Shown in pieces: positions 24,623 to 38,310 of a DNA stretch of 64,000 nucleotides (the stretch's first letter is position 1; each line of letters opens with the position of its first letter). The stretch covers positions 19,788,664 to 19,852,663 of the forward strand of contig NW_024044459.1 of assembly GCF_014851395.1 (NCBI RefSeq). The letters are read 5' to 3'. This DNA comes from Micropterus salmoides. Its lineage: Eukaryota; Chordata; Actinopteri; Centrarchiformes; Centrarchidae. The notes under the pieces were generated by a model that was given only the letters and a program-made list of their open reading frames with translations, was not told the DNA's origin and made no database searches. The translations under genes and the position numbers were made by a program.

Positions 24623-27600
24623 AAGACAAAACATGACAGCTGGAAGAAAATGTCAAGTTTGGAAGCCTTCAATCAGCCCCTGGACAGTTAGTTATTAAGT
24701 AATACTAAGGTTTTGTCCAAATACTTTTTTAATACGTTGTGTTGACATAATTAAATGTGGTGACTGTAAGATTAAAGGGAAGGAAACAAAAAGGGTAGGA
24801 AACTACAACAAGGAACAAAATATAACAAAATTCCTTACTTTATGAAAAAGTATTGGAATTTACCATTTTCACCAGTGTCTGCTGTATTGAAAACTTACTT
24901 GTCTACCTGTAAATTGAGTTAAGTTGTTCATTTTCTACATTTGACAGATTGTCTTTGAATAACCCTCTAAAGGAAAGGGTGTAATCTTGTACTTTGGGTA
25001 ACAAAGAGGAGGAACCATAGCTCAGTGAATTGAGTTCTCTGTAGATTTCCAACACTTAAAATAACATGTAAAAACATTATTTGCTCACTTTTCTTATAAT
25101 ATTAAATCATTGTTAAAGTGGAAAGACTATCCACCAAATATTGTAATCAAGTTATCTTCTTACAAATATGATCAGGAGTGTGACAGAGCTAGGGTCAAGC
25201 TCAATAACCTGGCCTTCACAAATGTTGACATTGGAAATGACCCAACTGAAATTCAGTCAGTGTAAGTTGTAGCCAACGTTTTTGGTATGTTGCAGTGCAG
25301 AAGTGAGCTGAGTTTGGCTGGGACTTTGGGCCCTCCCTGAGGAAAGCCAACCAGCTCACACAGTCAGATCTGCGCCAACTAGAGGAGACACTTTGGACAA
25401 GTTAAACAGTGATAAATCTGCATGTCAGTATGATTTAAACTACGTCCGCTACTTTCTGTCGACGATGTGTCATATCGCCGCCCCCGCAGGGTTCATATTG
25501 TCCGCCATGTGGCTCTGTAAGAAGCAAGGGATGATGAAAGAGTGAGAGTGTGACAGGCTTAATTCGTGGAAGAAAAAGAACAAGCTTTGATTAATTGCAG
25601 TGGAGGTGACTGTGAAGGGAGATGCCGAGGGTGAACAGGTTCTACAGTAGGTGTGTATGTGTAGGTGGTACTGTGGTTGTTGGCACTCTTGTTTGTGTTT
25701 ACACATGAGCAGGTATCAGCTGCGGGAGTGTGCATGTGTAAACAATATATGGCTCGAGAATAAATAGTAGCTATATTCAGACTTTTTGCTGCTATAGTTT
25801 CTTCTTGTTAAATATGCTAAGTCTATGTCACGGACAGCAGAACTCAAGCTGGAGCTTTAGGGTGAGAATCACCAAAATGCCCAGATACAAGCAAGAGCAG
25901 TAATATCCTCCACCGTTCTCTCATTCTCCTACCTGAATCAAGCATATAAAATGGTGTCCCATAATTCTTTGTGACATGAGGTCACGCCAGTTGGACTGTA
26001 GTTGGATTATGTCAAGGAACCCTGCTTACGTATGAAAAAAATGTAAAATAACAAGCTTGAGTTTGTAAATCTTGTCAAGTCAACATGTTAGACCCTAAAT
26101 TTTAATAAGTTTTTAAAAAACTCCCTAAAACGATACTGTGAAAAATAAATTGGCATTTTTATTGTATTTTCATTGGCAAAGCAGCACTGCAGACATGTTG
26201 TAGTCATTTTACAAGTTTTATCACTAGAGGCCTCACCGAAGGGAGGATTTCACAGGACGTCAATGTCCTAATATTACATTACATTTATTTGGCGGAACCA
26301 AGTGCACCCTACCTGTAAACTATGATGTCCTGAAGGAGGAACAAAATAAATGCAACCAGGTGATTTAATAATCACCTGTGGATTAAATCACCTGTGGAAG
26401 AAGAAGCTTTAAACTGCTCATACAATATACAAGCTAAACTATTTTCAAACTCTTACTGCAACATACTTTGTGCTCAAACAGGATGGTTATGTTGGTCAGT
26501 CCAATGCATATGAAACACAAAAGGGACTAATGCAGTCGAGGTAACCGGTAGTCAAGCTAACAGGTCCTGATCAAAGTGACCATCTAATAAATAAAGCAGA
26601 GAAAAGTCTGAGTGAATATGCATTTGTTTGGCTTTTGAAAAGAAACAAAAAGTGGAGTTCGACACAGTGGATTATAAAACTTCCCACCCCTACTCTTAAG
26701 CAAAGTAGGAAAAAAAACCTTAAAAGTATAACTAGTGTAGGTATAGAAATACATTACGAAAGTACAGCAAGGTGGTTGCACATCATAGATCCAGAACTTC
26801 ACTGCTTGTTGGGGCTCTGAGGCATGATCCTGCAAATTACGAGCGGACCTTGGTCTTTTAAATGTCTGCAACTCTGGTTTGATGTATGATTCAATCTTAG
26901 CTGAACAAGCTGCAGTGTACCAATTCCCTAAACTGCCTGCATCTGTGCAACGCAACTCCAGATGGGTAGAAAACATTGTTTTACTAAATAATCCACTTCC
27001 CACCCCCATCTTCCAGCCAGTTAATATGGGCCATTAGCGTGTGTGCAGGATAATTGGCCATTATGTTCTATTGAGCAGCAGTCCATCCAACATTGCGGAC
27101 TGGTCCAGAGTACACATTACATTAGTGAAGCCTTTTTCCTTCAGGACTCACAAGACTTAAGAGTAGTTAATTGAAGGGTGGAAGTGCAGGTTTCGGGACT
27201 TAAACACAGTGAAGAAGGTTACATTCATTATATACAAGATTTATCTCTCTTAGAATTTACGAAATGCTTCGGGGTTAGACCATCAAATCCAGAGCTGCAT
27301 TGTTTGACCACATGTTTAGCTTGTTGTATTACCAGTTAAGCTGTACACACAAAGCTGCTTTGAAAGTATGTGGATTTCAGTATAAAAGGGATTAAAGACA
27401 GCTATTATGACAAGCTCAAAGGACCCCTTTTTCATTTGGTTTTAATGGTTGGCATGTATATGTGTGGGTGCCTACAGTTTGTCTGTATACTTTTATGTTT
27501 TGTTTCTTAGTGAGTTGCTGTAGTTGGATAGGTAGCTGGTTCCTTTTTTCTTTGTGTCTTTTTTCTACAGGCACACACAGATACATATTTCACAAATGTA

Positions 27601-28329
27601 CCGTTTTTACACTGTACACAAGTGGTCTCTAAATCATCCATATGTATGAAACCTAGGTCTCTCCTCCATGTTTCTCCATAAGAAATGATGGGTTTGATCA
27701 GCTGCCTGTATCAATACCTCGCACACTCTTACAGTTTATACCTACTTCCATTCAATTTGATTAATATAGTGCCAATTCATAACATAACCTATGTCATTGC
27801 ACTCTTCATATAGAGCAGGTGTAGACGGTACTCTTTGTAAAATTATTTGCAGAGACCCAACAATTGCCACCATGAGCAAGCACTTGGCGAAAGTGGCAAT
27901 GAAAAATTACCTTTTAACAGGCAGAAATCTCAAGCGTATAGAATCAGGGTGGGTAGCCATCTGCCTCGACCTGTTGGGTTTAGAGAGAGAGAGAGGAAAG
28001 AGAACACACAGAAGCACATTGCAAGTTCCACATAGAGATGTAAAATAACAGTAACAAAAGTGGTAATACAGGTAGAAGTATTATTAGCTTTTATTAAGGA
28101 CACACACCCGGTCCACAATATTAAAAACACATAGTCCACAATATTACATAGGCCTATTTACATAGAGGCTAAAACGCCAATGATTCCACATTCTGGGAAA
28201 AGTAACTAAGTTTACTAAAAGTAAAAAAAAATAATAATAATTAATAATAGTGATAGCAATAATAATGATGATAATAATAGGATGATAAAAATAATTGTAG
28301 TAGCAGATGTTGAGCATGAACATGGGCAG
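24623..28329. other. intronic DNA, nothing firm
   Basis: No supported gene. A short perfect hairpin (CAGGTGATT-taat-AATCACCTG) is at 26357-26378, followed by another copy of the same word. GTCCACAATATTA is repeated at 28111 and 28134. An (AAT)n-rich tract lies at 28227-28279. The 141-codon minus-strand frame at 26584-27009 has no recognisable domain. Confidence 0.5.
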
Positions 28330-28379
28330 CAGGTGGCCCGCAAACACAGATCCAGACTCTACAGCTCCAGAGGCAGAAA

Positions 28380-28575
28380 TACCTGCAGAAAGGAGAGGGG
28401 AGAGGGACCTGAAAGCTCAAAACTACGCGAGAGTGTTTACATACAGATGGAGAGAGAGCAGAGGAGAAGGGGGCTCAGTGCATCACGCGATGTTTCCTGG
28501 CTGTCTAGGCCTATAGCAGCATAACTAAGGGATGGTTCAGGGCTCACTTGAGCCAGCTATAAGCTTTGTCAAAAG
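28380..28575. repeat. older interspersed repeat interrupted by a TIR element
   Basis: The stretch with 'ggcctatagcagcataacta', AAGGGATGG, GAGCCAGC and CTATAAGCTTTGTCAAAA resembles a frequent fish repeat known to me by sight, not by name. It stops abruptly at CAAAAG, where the TIR element begins, and CAAAAG is repeated after that element. The identity is from memory and needs a library search. Confidence 0.4.
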
Positions 28576-29403
28576 CCCCTTTTCCACTGCATGGTAACAG
28601 CTCGACTCGCCTCAACTCGTCTTGACTCTACTCGCCTTATTTGGTTTCCATTGTGGAAAAGTTGTACCTGTACCTGCTACCAGGTACTTTTTTTCATATC
28701 ACCTCCATCGAGGTTCCAAGCGAGCTGAGGCGATACTAAAATGTGACGTGAAAACACAGCAGACTGCTGATTGGTCAGAGAGAATCGTCACTATTCACTG
28801 CATCATCATTGCAAGCGCCGGACAGAGGCCAGCAACAGAAAGTTTTATATTTTACATGTTATTTCATCACTAAATCCACTTCTGAGAAATTTTGAGGGGA
28901 GAAATCAGCTGTGTAGATTTCGAATATTGACAATTTTACGAAAAATTATGGCGGAACAAAAATGCGCTTGAAAGTTTTCAGAGTTGAGGAGCTTCACAAG
29001 TGGGAAGCCTGCGCCAACCCGTGGGAGGAGCTCACGAGGCCGGCCAGCCGCCCGCTCACCGAGCCGTCTGGTCCCACAATCTCACAGACCGCTGCAGCAA
29101 CAACGGCAGAGGAAAACACAGCTGTAAGGTTTTCATACCGCTTATCTGTCTTTACATTCTGAGTAATGTTGAAATGTTTTAGGTTTTAACTTAAATCAAG
29201 AGACAGCTGTATGTGGGTCGCTGGTGTGTGTGTGTCACATTGAACATTATGTAGCGGCAGTTGTGTGTGGCGTTGCTATGACAACCAGCTAAATTGAGGG
29301 GTGCTATCTCTGGGTACTATCTGCAATGGAAAACGGAGGACAGCGGGGCAAAACAGAGGCGAGGCGAGTTGAGCTGGTACTGGTAATGGAAAAACGGCAA
29401 AAG
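28570..29403. mobile_element. non-autonomous TIR element (CCCCTTTTCCACTGC type)
   Basis: The body 28576-29397 (822 bp) is flanked by CAAAAG (28570-28575 and 29398-29403). The left end (CCCCTTTTCCACTGC, then CAGCTCGACTCGCC) and the reverse complement of the right end (CCGTTTTTCCATTAC, then CAGCTCAACTCGCC) form imperfect long inverted repeats with CGACTCG-like iterations. Inside are the phrases GAGGTTCCAAGCGAGCTGAG and 'attggtcagagagaatcgtc', which I associate with an abundant fish MITE-like family. No transposase. The superfamily (Harbinger or hAT) cannot be settled from a 6 bp duplication. Confidence 0.7.
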
Positions 29404-30581
29404 AGGACTACTTGACACCTAACCTCCAAATGCTCTCATATACTTAACATGTAGCTGTTCATTCTTCCCTGTAGGGTTGTCTTTAGGGGTTAAAGGAGTT
29501 TATGTATGGAAAAGCACACATTTTGGCTTTTGTCTACTATGTTTTTGCATATAGTGTTTTGCAAAAGTTAGATCTTCTGTTACTGTTACGTTCTGATTCA
29601 TTAGGTGTTGTTTGTGCAGTCTAATTCAGTATATAATAATAACAATAATAACAGCCTTTTCAAGCATAAGCAGTGCATACTATATTTTGAAGTGTGGCAG
29701 GCCTGTTAGAAAAATAGGTTCCTATTGTCCAGCACCACAGACTGATTTGTCTCCACCTCTTGTCTGAAGTGGATATAAAATACAGGGATTGCCCTGGCCG
29801 CTCTGTCCTTGCATTATAAATAAGAGAATAATTGCATCTTTTCTCACAAAATAATGTGCTGTAATAAGAGGGGTTGGGGTAGGGTGTGGTGGAAACACAA
29901 AAAAATTGATAATCGCTAAACAAAATAAAAAAGTAGATGTACACATAACATGTTAGAGGGAACAAAGTGGCCAAAATCTCTCAAGTGAAGTGAGGATTTT
30001 TTTATTTCTGTTTTTTCGCTTTTGGCTTTGTTACTGTAACAGACCTCCTGACCACTTCCTTCAGTGCCTCAACATAAATATCTGAGACCTACCAAAGTCC
30101 CAGGGGCATCTAGATAAAATAATTTTGTCATTTTAAAAACTTTGTTAATTTAAAATACAATAACAAGGAACTCAACTGATGGCCAGTCCTAGTCCTTCTT
30201 CAAGCTATCCCACTGAATACCACGAATATCAAAGTGCACTTACCTGGTCACATCTAATCCTGATTCACATGCCTGTTTTCAAACGAAAGGAAACTAATTA
30301 TTTTGTAATTTGCTCACCATCATCATATGTGTTCAGGACAATTAGTCTGAGTACATAGCATGAGTTTAAAACATTAGTGAGTAACGTTTATAAGGGATTA
30401 GAGACTAAAGAGGAGGAAACTTTTCATCCCACAGTAGAATCTTCAAGATTTTAGAGGTTAATTTTGTCTCTTTCTGTATTTCGTCCTCAAACCTTACCAC
30501 ACTTTGTCTACGTTTTTCGCCCTTTCCACTAACCTTCCTCTATTCCAAAGGTATTTCGAGGACATGCCTTACTTACTTGAC

Positions 30582-31150
30582 CAGAGGTTAACAACGTGGG
30601 AGGTGGGCCTCCCCAGTGGGGCTCCAAACAGTTTCAGGGGAGGCTCGGTAAATGGACGTGAAATCAGTATTACATTAGTTATTACAAGAGTTATCAAAAG
30701 CAGATCACATAGAACAGCCTACATGTGTGTGATTTGGTTAAGGAGATACTTCAAGGTTACAGTGATTACAGTTTACTGTCTTTCTCGCTTTCCCAGAGTC
30801 AGAAACTAATAAATGTTTTAGGGCAGACCTTTTTGTATGTATTTGATATAGTCTGAAATTATGGCAAACAGCAATATTAGGTTATCTTGGCTCAATTGTT
30901 GAGTCTCTATGGGATCAAATTGCATCATCATGATCCCATGGTTATCCAGGAATTGAGCAAAACTAAGTAAGTAAACTAACGCGGTGTGAGGGGGCGCCTC
31001 TTTCCAAACTTTGTTTAAAGGGAGGCCCAAAGTCTCAGACTGTAGTTTCTGAAAAATGTGGCGTAGGCAGATGTCTATATGGCTGCCCGCTGTTGGCAAG
31101 CAGGTAGAATAGCAATGAATTGTGGGGGGGTCTTTCTGTGTTCACAATGC
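30582..31150. mobile_element. possible hAT-type 5' end with unresolved right border
   Basis: CAGAGGTTAACAACGTGGG followed by AGGTGGGCCTCCCC, GGGGCTCC and 'caggggaggctcggtaaatg' has the look of a hAT terminus (usually CAGGGGTTCTCAACCT...). A GC-rich block near 30998-31100 ('gggaggcccaaagtctcaga' and on) may belong to it. I found no matching right inverted end or 8 bp duplication, so the right coordinate is a guess. Confidence 0.3.
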
Positions 31151-33047
31151 TGACTGGATTTTCTGGCTCACAGGCAGAGGGAATCAGTGTGAGACGCAAC
31201 CTTTTGCTAATTGAACGCAGGGCCTGACTCGCTAACGTGAATGATTGTTTCACACCCCAACTATAAATCCTTTGTTACTCCTGAGGTGCAAATGGAACTC
31301 GCCTCTCCCCACTCAGGCATCTTCACTCTCATCTGTATGATTGTGTACTGCTTCTCCTGTGCTGTTTTTGATTTGTATGGAGAAATAGACGTAAAATGTA
31401 GGAGGAAAATGGTTTACATGGAAGACACATTTATTACCGTTTTCAAATACTGTACATTTATCCTAACCATTTCAAGTGATCAATGTTGATATATTCTTAA
31501 CTGTAATTTTTTTCATTCTTTAGTTGCTATTGCAGCCTGAAATTAACCACTGCTCTATCCGTCAAAGATATGCCAAATAAAAAGTAGTCAATCTGACAAT
31601 AAAGATTATAAAGTGCCCATTTAAGAGATTATTTCCCTGTGGAGATGGGCATTTCTTCCTGATTGACAGTAAGCAGAGCCTGCCACACTGCTCATGTACA
31701 ATGTAGTAAGGGAAAATTCTGCTGAAGATATCTTTTTTTATGCTGGACAAAACTAAAAAAGCAGCAGATGGCTTTTCCTAAGAGTAGGATATAACCAACA
31801 ATGCTTAGTATAACCACTAAGAATAATGTTAAGGACAGGGGAGGCTTGCCAGAAACTTGAAAAGATCACAAAACAAATCAATATCACCACCTAAAGGTGG
31901 GGTAAAAGGGGCAGCAAGCACTAGAGGGCACTATCCATCTCCCTACCCCTCAGAACAGTTCTCTGTTACACACACACACTCACACGCACTCAAGCACGCA
32001 GAGAACATGCTGAACATTCAAATATGAAAGTCAGAATGAGATGTTCTCACAGCTACTAGGAGACAATCAATTTGAATTGTATTAATCAGTGCTTGCACTC
32101 AGGCCCTCTCTAGTTCACTATTCAATTACAACTGTTACAACTCATCCCATTTTCTCTCTCTCTTTCTCACTCTCTCTCACCCCTCCTCCCTCTTCCTCCT
32201 CCACTCTCTCGCTCTGTCCGGGTCTATATCTTTGTCTCCTACTGTAGTCACTATCTATATTAATACTTCCCCATTGTTTTTTTTCCTGCAGCAGCATAGA
32301 TGATAGATTTTAACCTAATGAAAAGCACTTCTGATGAGATTGAAAAGCTCCTTAAACACATCACAGCAAACCCTTTGTCTTTTCCTCCTCCTCCCCTCCT
32401 GTTTCTCCCTCGCCCTCTTCTCCTCCTATTTCCTCCTTCCTTATTTTCTTATTCCTCCCCCTGTCATCACCCTATTTTATTTCTAGACATTTATGCATCA
32501 TCTGCTGCCCCATATGGATCCTGCCTACTCCCAAACATTTTTTTCTCCAATCCTTTCTTACATCTCCCTCTTTTCCTCCCCCTTCTTCCTATGCTAAATG
32601 GGCTGCATTACTGTAATGAGCTGGTAATTTATGGAGGAAGAGTGCAGGACTGGTATCATTTGCCCATTGAATGTTTGGCCCTCCCCAAGCTCACCCACTC
32701 CCTCTGGAAACACATGCACACACTCTCGGAACTAAGTGCAAACACACACAGACATCTCCCCCAAAGGTAAGTAGGGATATACTACACACACACACACACA
32801 CACAGACACAATGAGACACTCAAGAGGAACACCTTGTGTACCACCAGCCACTCAGTGAAATAAGCGCAACAGCTGTAAGTTTTCTGTTGGTGTACACACT
32901 GAATCCAGCATCAGTACAAATGTGCACTAACAGACACACGCATCCCAGTACATAATCATATTCTGTGATATAAAGAAATGTTGGAGTGAGGGCAAGGGTT
33001 AAACAACAACTGTAGCCAGCTGCACTGATTTAAAATTGAAGCATATC

Positions 33048-33048
<1 letters not shown>

Positions 33049-33082
<34 letters not shown>
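33049..33082. repeat. (TG)n(TA)n microsatellite
   Basis: About 26 bp of GT repeat runs into a short TA repeat. Confidence 0.95.
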
Positions 33083-36000
33083 CTGATTATATTAAACAGA
33101 CATAATACTTTCAAAAAGAGAAAATCACCACATGTTCACTTGATTTAAAATTGAGGGTGTTAACTTAGCGGAACCTGCAAAACCTGAAATTGGCCTGTTT
33201 ACTTTATGCTGCCACTGAGCTTTTAATTTCAGCAGGAAGAGCGGTTTTCATGTTCTTCTTTCGTTCCCAGGCACAGGTTACAGCCATCGCTACACAGGAT
33301 AATTGTCATTGTGGGATGTCTTTCTATTGTGGATGTGTAACTCAATAGCCTGCAGTTGAAAGTCACAGAGAGGGAAACATCCAAAGACAAAGCGACCTGT
33401 TTAGACCACAGGGAGACAGGGAAGAAGGGAGGGCAACAGAGAAGGAAGGACACAAATGAAACGTTCATGGAGGGAGCATTGGATAAAAGAATGCGTTAAA
33501 GACGTTGAAGCAAACAGTAGGGGGAGGTTTGTCAGAGACTCTGACTGTTGTCTGTCTTGGCTCGTAACCTGAGTGGAAGATTAAAGTGAATGTAAAAGGT
33601 CAACATCGCATGCCTCCGAGATTATAAATAATCTGTATGTGCATGTTTGAATTGTACACTTTAGCCATGTACGTGGATGGCCTCCCACAGGGATGTTAAA
33701 CACCATGGCAGCAGGCGCTGACCCCATTTGTAAAGAGGTCAAAGGTCTACAGGGCTACTGAGGGGGTGACAGTGACCCTGAACACAGGAACATCCTTTAG
33801 AGAGGATCAGGAGGAGGAGAAAGACAGAGAGGGTGGGAAGGGAGAGAGGATGAGGGTAAAGCAAACATTAGAGTGAGGCTGGAAGAAAAAGGGGCAGAAG
33901 TAAGATGAGAGAACGGAGACTGTGTGAGGAGAAGGAAGTTAGAGATAAGCTAAAGGAATAGATGGGTAAGAAAAAACCCAAGATACATTCACACATAAAT
34001 TCAGGTTGACAGTACAGGGTAGATGAGAGGCTAGATAGTGAAGAAGTTTGTGGGACAGAGTGGCAGTGATTTTCAGGCGAAATGAGGACCACAATACACT
34101 CTAACACATGTTGTTAGACAAAGCACAGAGATGTCTGATCTGATATGATATATGAAGAACAAAAAGTTTTCATTGCATAGTGATTTCATTTTCAAAAGTT
34201 TTCCTAGGTAAGATTCTTGGCTGATTGTATTTAAGATAGATTAAGATAACCTTATTGCAGGTGTCAGTGGGGCCCTTAAACATTCAGGAACATTTTTAAA
34301 GACAGTAATATTCAGGTAGATGAAATAAACAAACTAATCTATTTCTTGTATTCTACATGTAATGAAAAATATGAGGGGGGAAACAGTTTCCCAGCACACC
34401 GTTTCCCTTGTTACATTTGGACAAATTGTCCTTTATAGAAGAACTCTCACGCAGCTTCAAGTCTTGAGCTGCACATTTGGTCTGTTGTGTGTTTCTCTCT
34501 CTGGCACTGACTGTGGAGTTACCTCCTGGAGAAAAGTGCTTTGTGTTTTTATGAGACATTCTGACTACGCAGCGGTACAAAAACAAGGTTCTTAAACTGT
34601 CATTTTGCATTTGAGAACACTTATCAATTTCATAGACGCAGTCAAAGCAACAGTCTCAAGTAAGACATGAGTTATTCTGTGAGCGTCTGAAATGAGCCTT
34701 GGGAAAGGTTAGTCGTAAACTGAAAAAGGTGTTTGATCTATAGCCAGGTATTGATCAAAAACACTGTCTAAGCTCATGAAAATGTACATGTGTATGTGGG
34801 TATGTGTGTGAGCTTGACAGTGCACTTTGGTTAAGAGTGTGCGGTGTATACAGTAATGCCACTTGACGTGTGATTTGAGTTATGGCCAGGTATTGATCAG
34901 AAAACATCACAGCAGCTTTAAACTTTGCTAAAGAGCTTTTGGTGAGACTTGACTAAGTGCTGTTACAGACTCATGAGCCATTAGGAGTTTGTATAAACGA
35001 GACCAAAGTGGGACAAGCAGGGACGATAACAGGAGAAAAGAGTATGTTAAATGTCAGTTTTCTTTTCATGACATAAATGTCACTTTTAAATGGAGGTAAT
35101 GCCCATTTCTGACTTTTGTCATCTATTTAAACAGCATACAAATGAAAGAATAGTGTCTTTTAATGATGTACTTCCTTGTTTCAGACTAATCATTCCACAA
35201 AGAATTCAAAGAAATCTCTGTAAGCTGAGGAAACTTTGCCTGTTCTTAACTTTTTAAGGGTTTTGCTAAGTTAAAAGGGTGAGGTTAAGTTTGGCTTTGG
35301 ATGGTCAATTAGAAGTTAAGGTTACCCTTAATATTTTTAACCTGAGAGTTAAGAGTTGAGACAGGAACTATAATTCAGTTTTCTGAAATGCAGGGAGAAA
35401 AGGACTTACTCTACATGGCATGTTCAGTCTATTGTTGCTATTTCCTTTGGCACTTACATGACAGTATTTTAGCTACTGCCGACCCAGGGATGGTCACATT
35501 ACAGATTTCTGTCTGCAGTGTCGTGGTTACATTCTCATTGGTTTTAGGGTTCAGGGAAGGAACGGGCAAAACTCTAGCCTTTCCTTAGGTGGGTCTGCCT
35601 GTTATTAACGGTCTACTAACCTAATTGTTGTGCAACTAATTGGTATTGGGTCATTTGTTTTAGGGTCATTTCAGGGGCTAAGTAGACCCCTAATTCACAC
35701 AGATGAAACCACACACACACCCCGTCTTGTGATCATAATGGTTCGGAGGGTTTTGTCAGGGGTAGGGGAAGAGGAAGTGCATCTGGTTAATGATTCCCCC
35801 TGGGTTAAAGCGGACACGATGGACTATTAAAAACTCAAGATAAGGCATAGAAACAGACTCAGTGGCACTTGGAGCACTGGCTGTGTGTCTTAGACTGAGT
35901 CAGAACAATATTTTGAGAAGGAAAGGGTAAAAAAAAGTTAGCAAATAACTCAAATTTAAAGGATGTCACCACCTTCCTGTCTGTTGGTAAGAGAGCTGAG

Positions 36001-36660
36001 CAGTGGTGCTGCTGATTACCTAGTTAGCCTGTGTGGGTGAACATCACACTATTTAGATGACTAAATTAATTTCTACTCACAATGATTACATATACAAACA
36101 GATTTAAAGCCATGCTTCCCCCTTTTCCATCACAAAACTAAAAGAACAGCTGTGATCTCAGCAACAATGCTCTTTTACCTCCCAGATACGTTTAAATAGA
36201 ATTAAGACTGGCAGAGAATCCCATGGTGAGTTAACCTGTACTCTGTCTAAGCGATATGTAAGAGCAGCCAGTTTTCTTCTGGATCTTAATAAGCGTGATG
36301 TAAGAGAGGCCCATTTCAGGGCTCTGGATCCAATAGTAGCGTGTAATTACCTTTAAGACCTGCTCCCTATGCTAAAGGATTAGCCGTAATCCATAACCAA
36401 AGCCATAACTATTGCTACGCTACGTTAATTCCAGTCAGACGCATGCAACATGCAGTTCAGTGACTAGGATGCCGTCTGTCTTCATCTTCGTCCTCTTTCC
36501 TCCTCTCCACTTCCTCTCCGCTCGTCTCTCACCTTCTCATTTCAAATTGAAGTTGTTAAGCTTTATGCCCCTCCATCTGTGATGTTGAAAATTGGAGAGC
36601 AGTTTCCCTGTTGTATACGATCCAAAATAGAGAATGAGAGAGAGTAAGTGAGAGTGATCG

Positions 36661-36690
36661 AGACAGAGACAGACAGAGAGAGAGAGAGAA
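36661..36690. repeat. (GACA)n/(GA)n microsatellite
   Basis: Purine-rich GACAGA and GAGA units, 30 bp. Confidence 0.9.
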
Positions 36691-38079
36691 GGTGGGGAGG
36701 ATTAATATCCTCAAAGGAGAGGTGCATAGGAGCAGAGGTGCTGTTGGTTTGAAATAGAGCTTAATATCCTGCTTTTACTGCTGACGGCAATGGGAACCGC
36801 AGCTTGTGTGTATGTGTGTGTGTGTGTATGAGTTTATTTTCTCGTTGTTGATGTTGTCTTTAAAAAACGAAGGATGAACATATAAAACACATAATTTACA
36901 CACAGATTATCCACATAACAATACACACAGAAAATATCATAAGCCTGTGATTTTGTTATTATGCATTTAATGGAACCTTTTATGGGAGTTTCTCTGTATT
37001 TATATACCTGTACAATAGGGATGCCTGGTCAATTATATTAAAATCAAGATTTTGATTCTTACCTCTATATCATTCCTACATGACCACAATCCTGCTGCAT
37101 TCTCATTAAACTGCATCAGAGAATGACAAGACGGCGTCAATCCATCACAGACTGAACTATGCGCAAAAATACTTCTAGAAGGAGTGATGGAACTGTGGGA
37201 AAAAAAATGTGCAAAACTTGTCAGAATCTCCAAAACCCTGCAGTTGACAGTGATGGAGAGGAAATAAAATTATCCAATCTTAGTTGTGACAAAAAAAAAA
37301 CATTGTGCCTGTGCTGAAAAAAGGGTCTTCTCCGTTGTGTGGAATATTTTTGTTTTCAAAGACAAAAGTGACAGTAGGCTGGTATAAACATGACCACAAT
37401 ATACAAACTGGTGAAACTATCGACGGCACAAAGATACCACAATACATTGTCATACTTCCACACCGATAAATATAACTGTAGCTGTCTACACTGAATCACC
37501 ATACCTGACAAAGCTCTCAGACATTAGATTTAAAAAACAAAATCTATTCACTTTAATTCATCCGCAAGAGTTGACAACAGTGTTTTACATCTCAAGCCAA
37601 TGTTTTAAATATGTCCCTTTTAGCATCTATGCATGGCCACTATGGTATGATTAATTTTGGTTATGGACAATGAGTTATTTGAATTGTGAGTGCATCCTGT
37701 TGGAACTCATTCTCGAAAAGATATTCATTAAATTATCTTTTAACTGAACAAAATGGACTGCTCTTAACTTAGACCATAGCATGTTCAACCTAATTGGTGA
37801 ATAATGCAGACGTGTGAAGTGCCCTGTTGTGCTGTACAAGTGTGTGTGAATCGGTGACGAGTGCTTGTTCTCAGTGGTGAAAGAAAGCCTGTTGTAGGTC
37901 ACCTCTGTGATAGCTCCATCTCTCCTTATCACCCCTTCACTCTGTCTATCTGTCCTTGCCCATCACTCTTCCTCTCTATCTCTCCCTCTCTCTTGCTGTC
38001 ACTCACTCACCTTTCCAATCTTCCTCTCCAAACTTCACATCCCCTCCACAAGGTTATCACACATCAACTACTAAAACAG

Positions 38080-38122
38080 TCTGTGTGTCTGTCTGTCTGT
38101 GTGTCTGTCTGTCTGTCTGTGT
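38080..38122. repeat. (TCTG)n microsatellite
   Basis: TCTG/TGTG tetranucleotides follow a T/C-rich stretch; the source of the SVCLSVCV chance peptides. Confidence 0.92.
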
Positions 38123-38241
38123 AATATTTTCAGATGCTAGACCATAAAACATCAAAGTCACTTTTTTTGTTGTGCTGTCTCTACCTCACCACTTAAACAT
38201 TTGAGGGTCTACTGATTGTCTCTCTCTCTTTTTCTCTTTCT

Positions 38242-38275
38242 TACACACACACACGCACGCGCTCACACACACTCA

Positions 38276-38310
<35 letters not shown>
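38242..38310. repeat. (CA)n microsatellite with CACT interruptions
   Basis: About 69 bp of CA repeat with CGCACGCGCT and ACTCACTC interruptions. Confidence 0.93.

Noticed and set aside
25015..25050. tRNA A-box-like 'atagctcagtgaattgag'
   Set aside because: No B box at the required distance and no cloverleaf.
26584..27009. 141-codon minus-strand ORF
   Set aside because: No recognisable domain, no TE termini around it, and no splice context; I could not identify it and do not call it a gene.
32300..32770. 156-codon + strand ORF
   Set aside because: It is Pro/Leu/Phe/Ser-rich because it lies over a T/C tract; no domain, no splice or promoter support.
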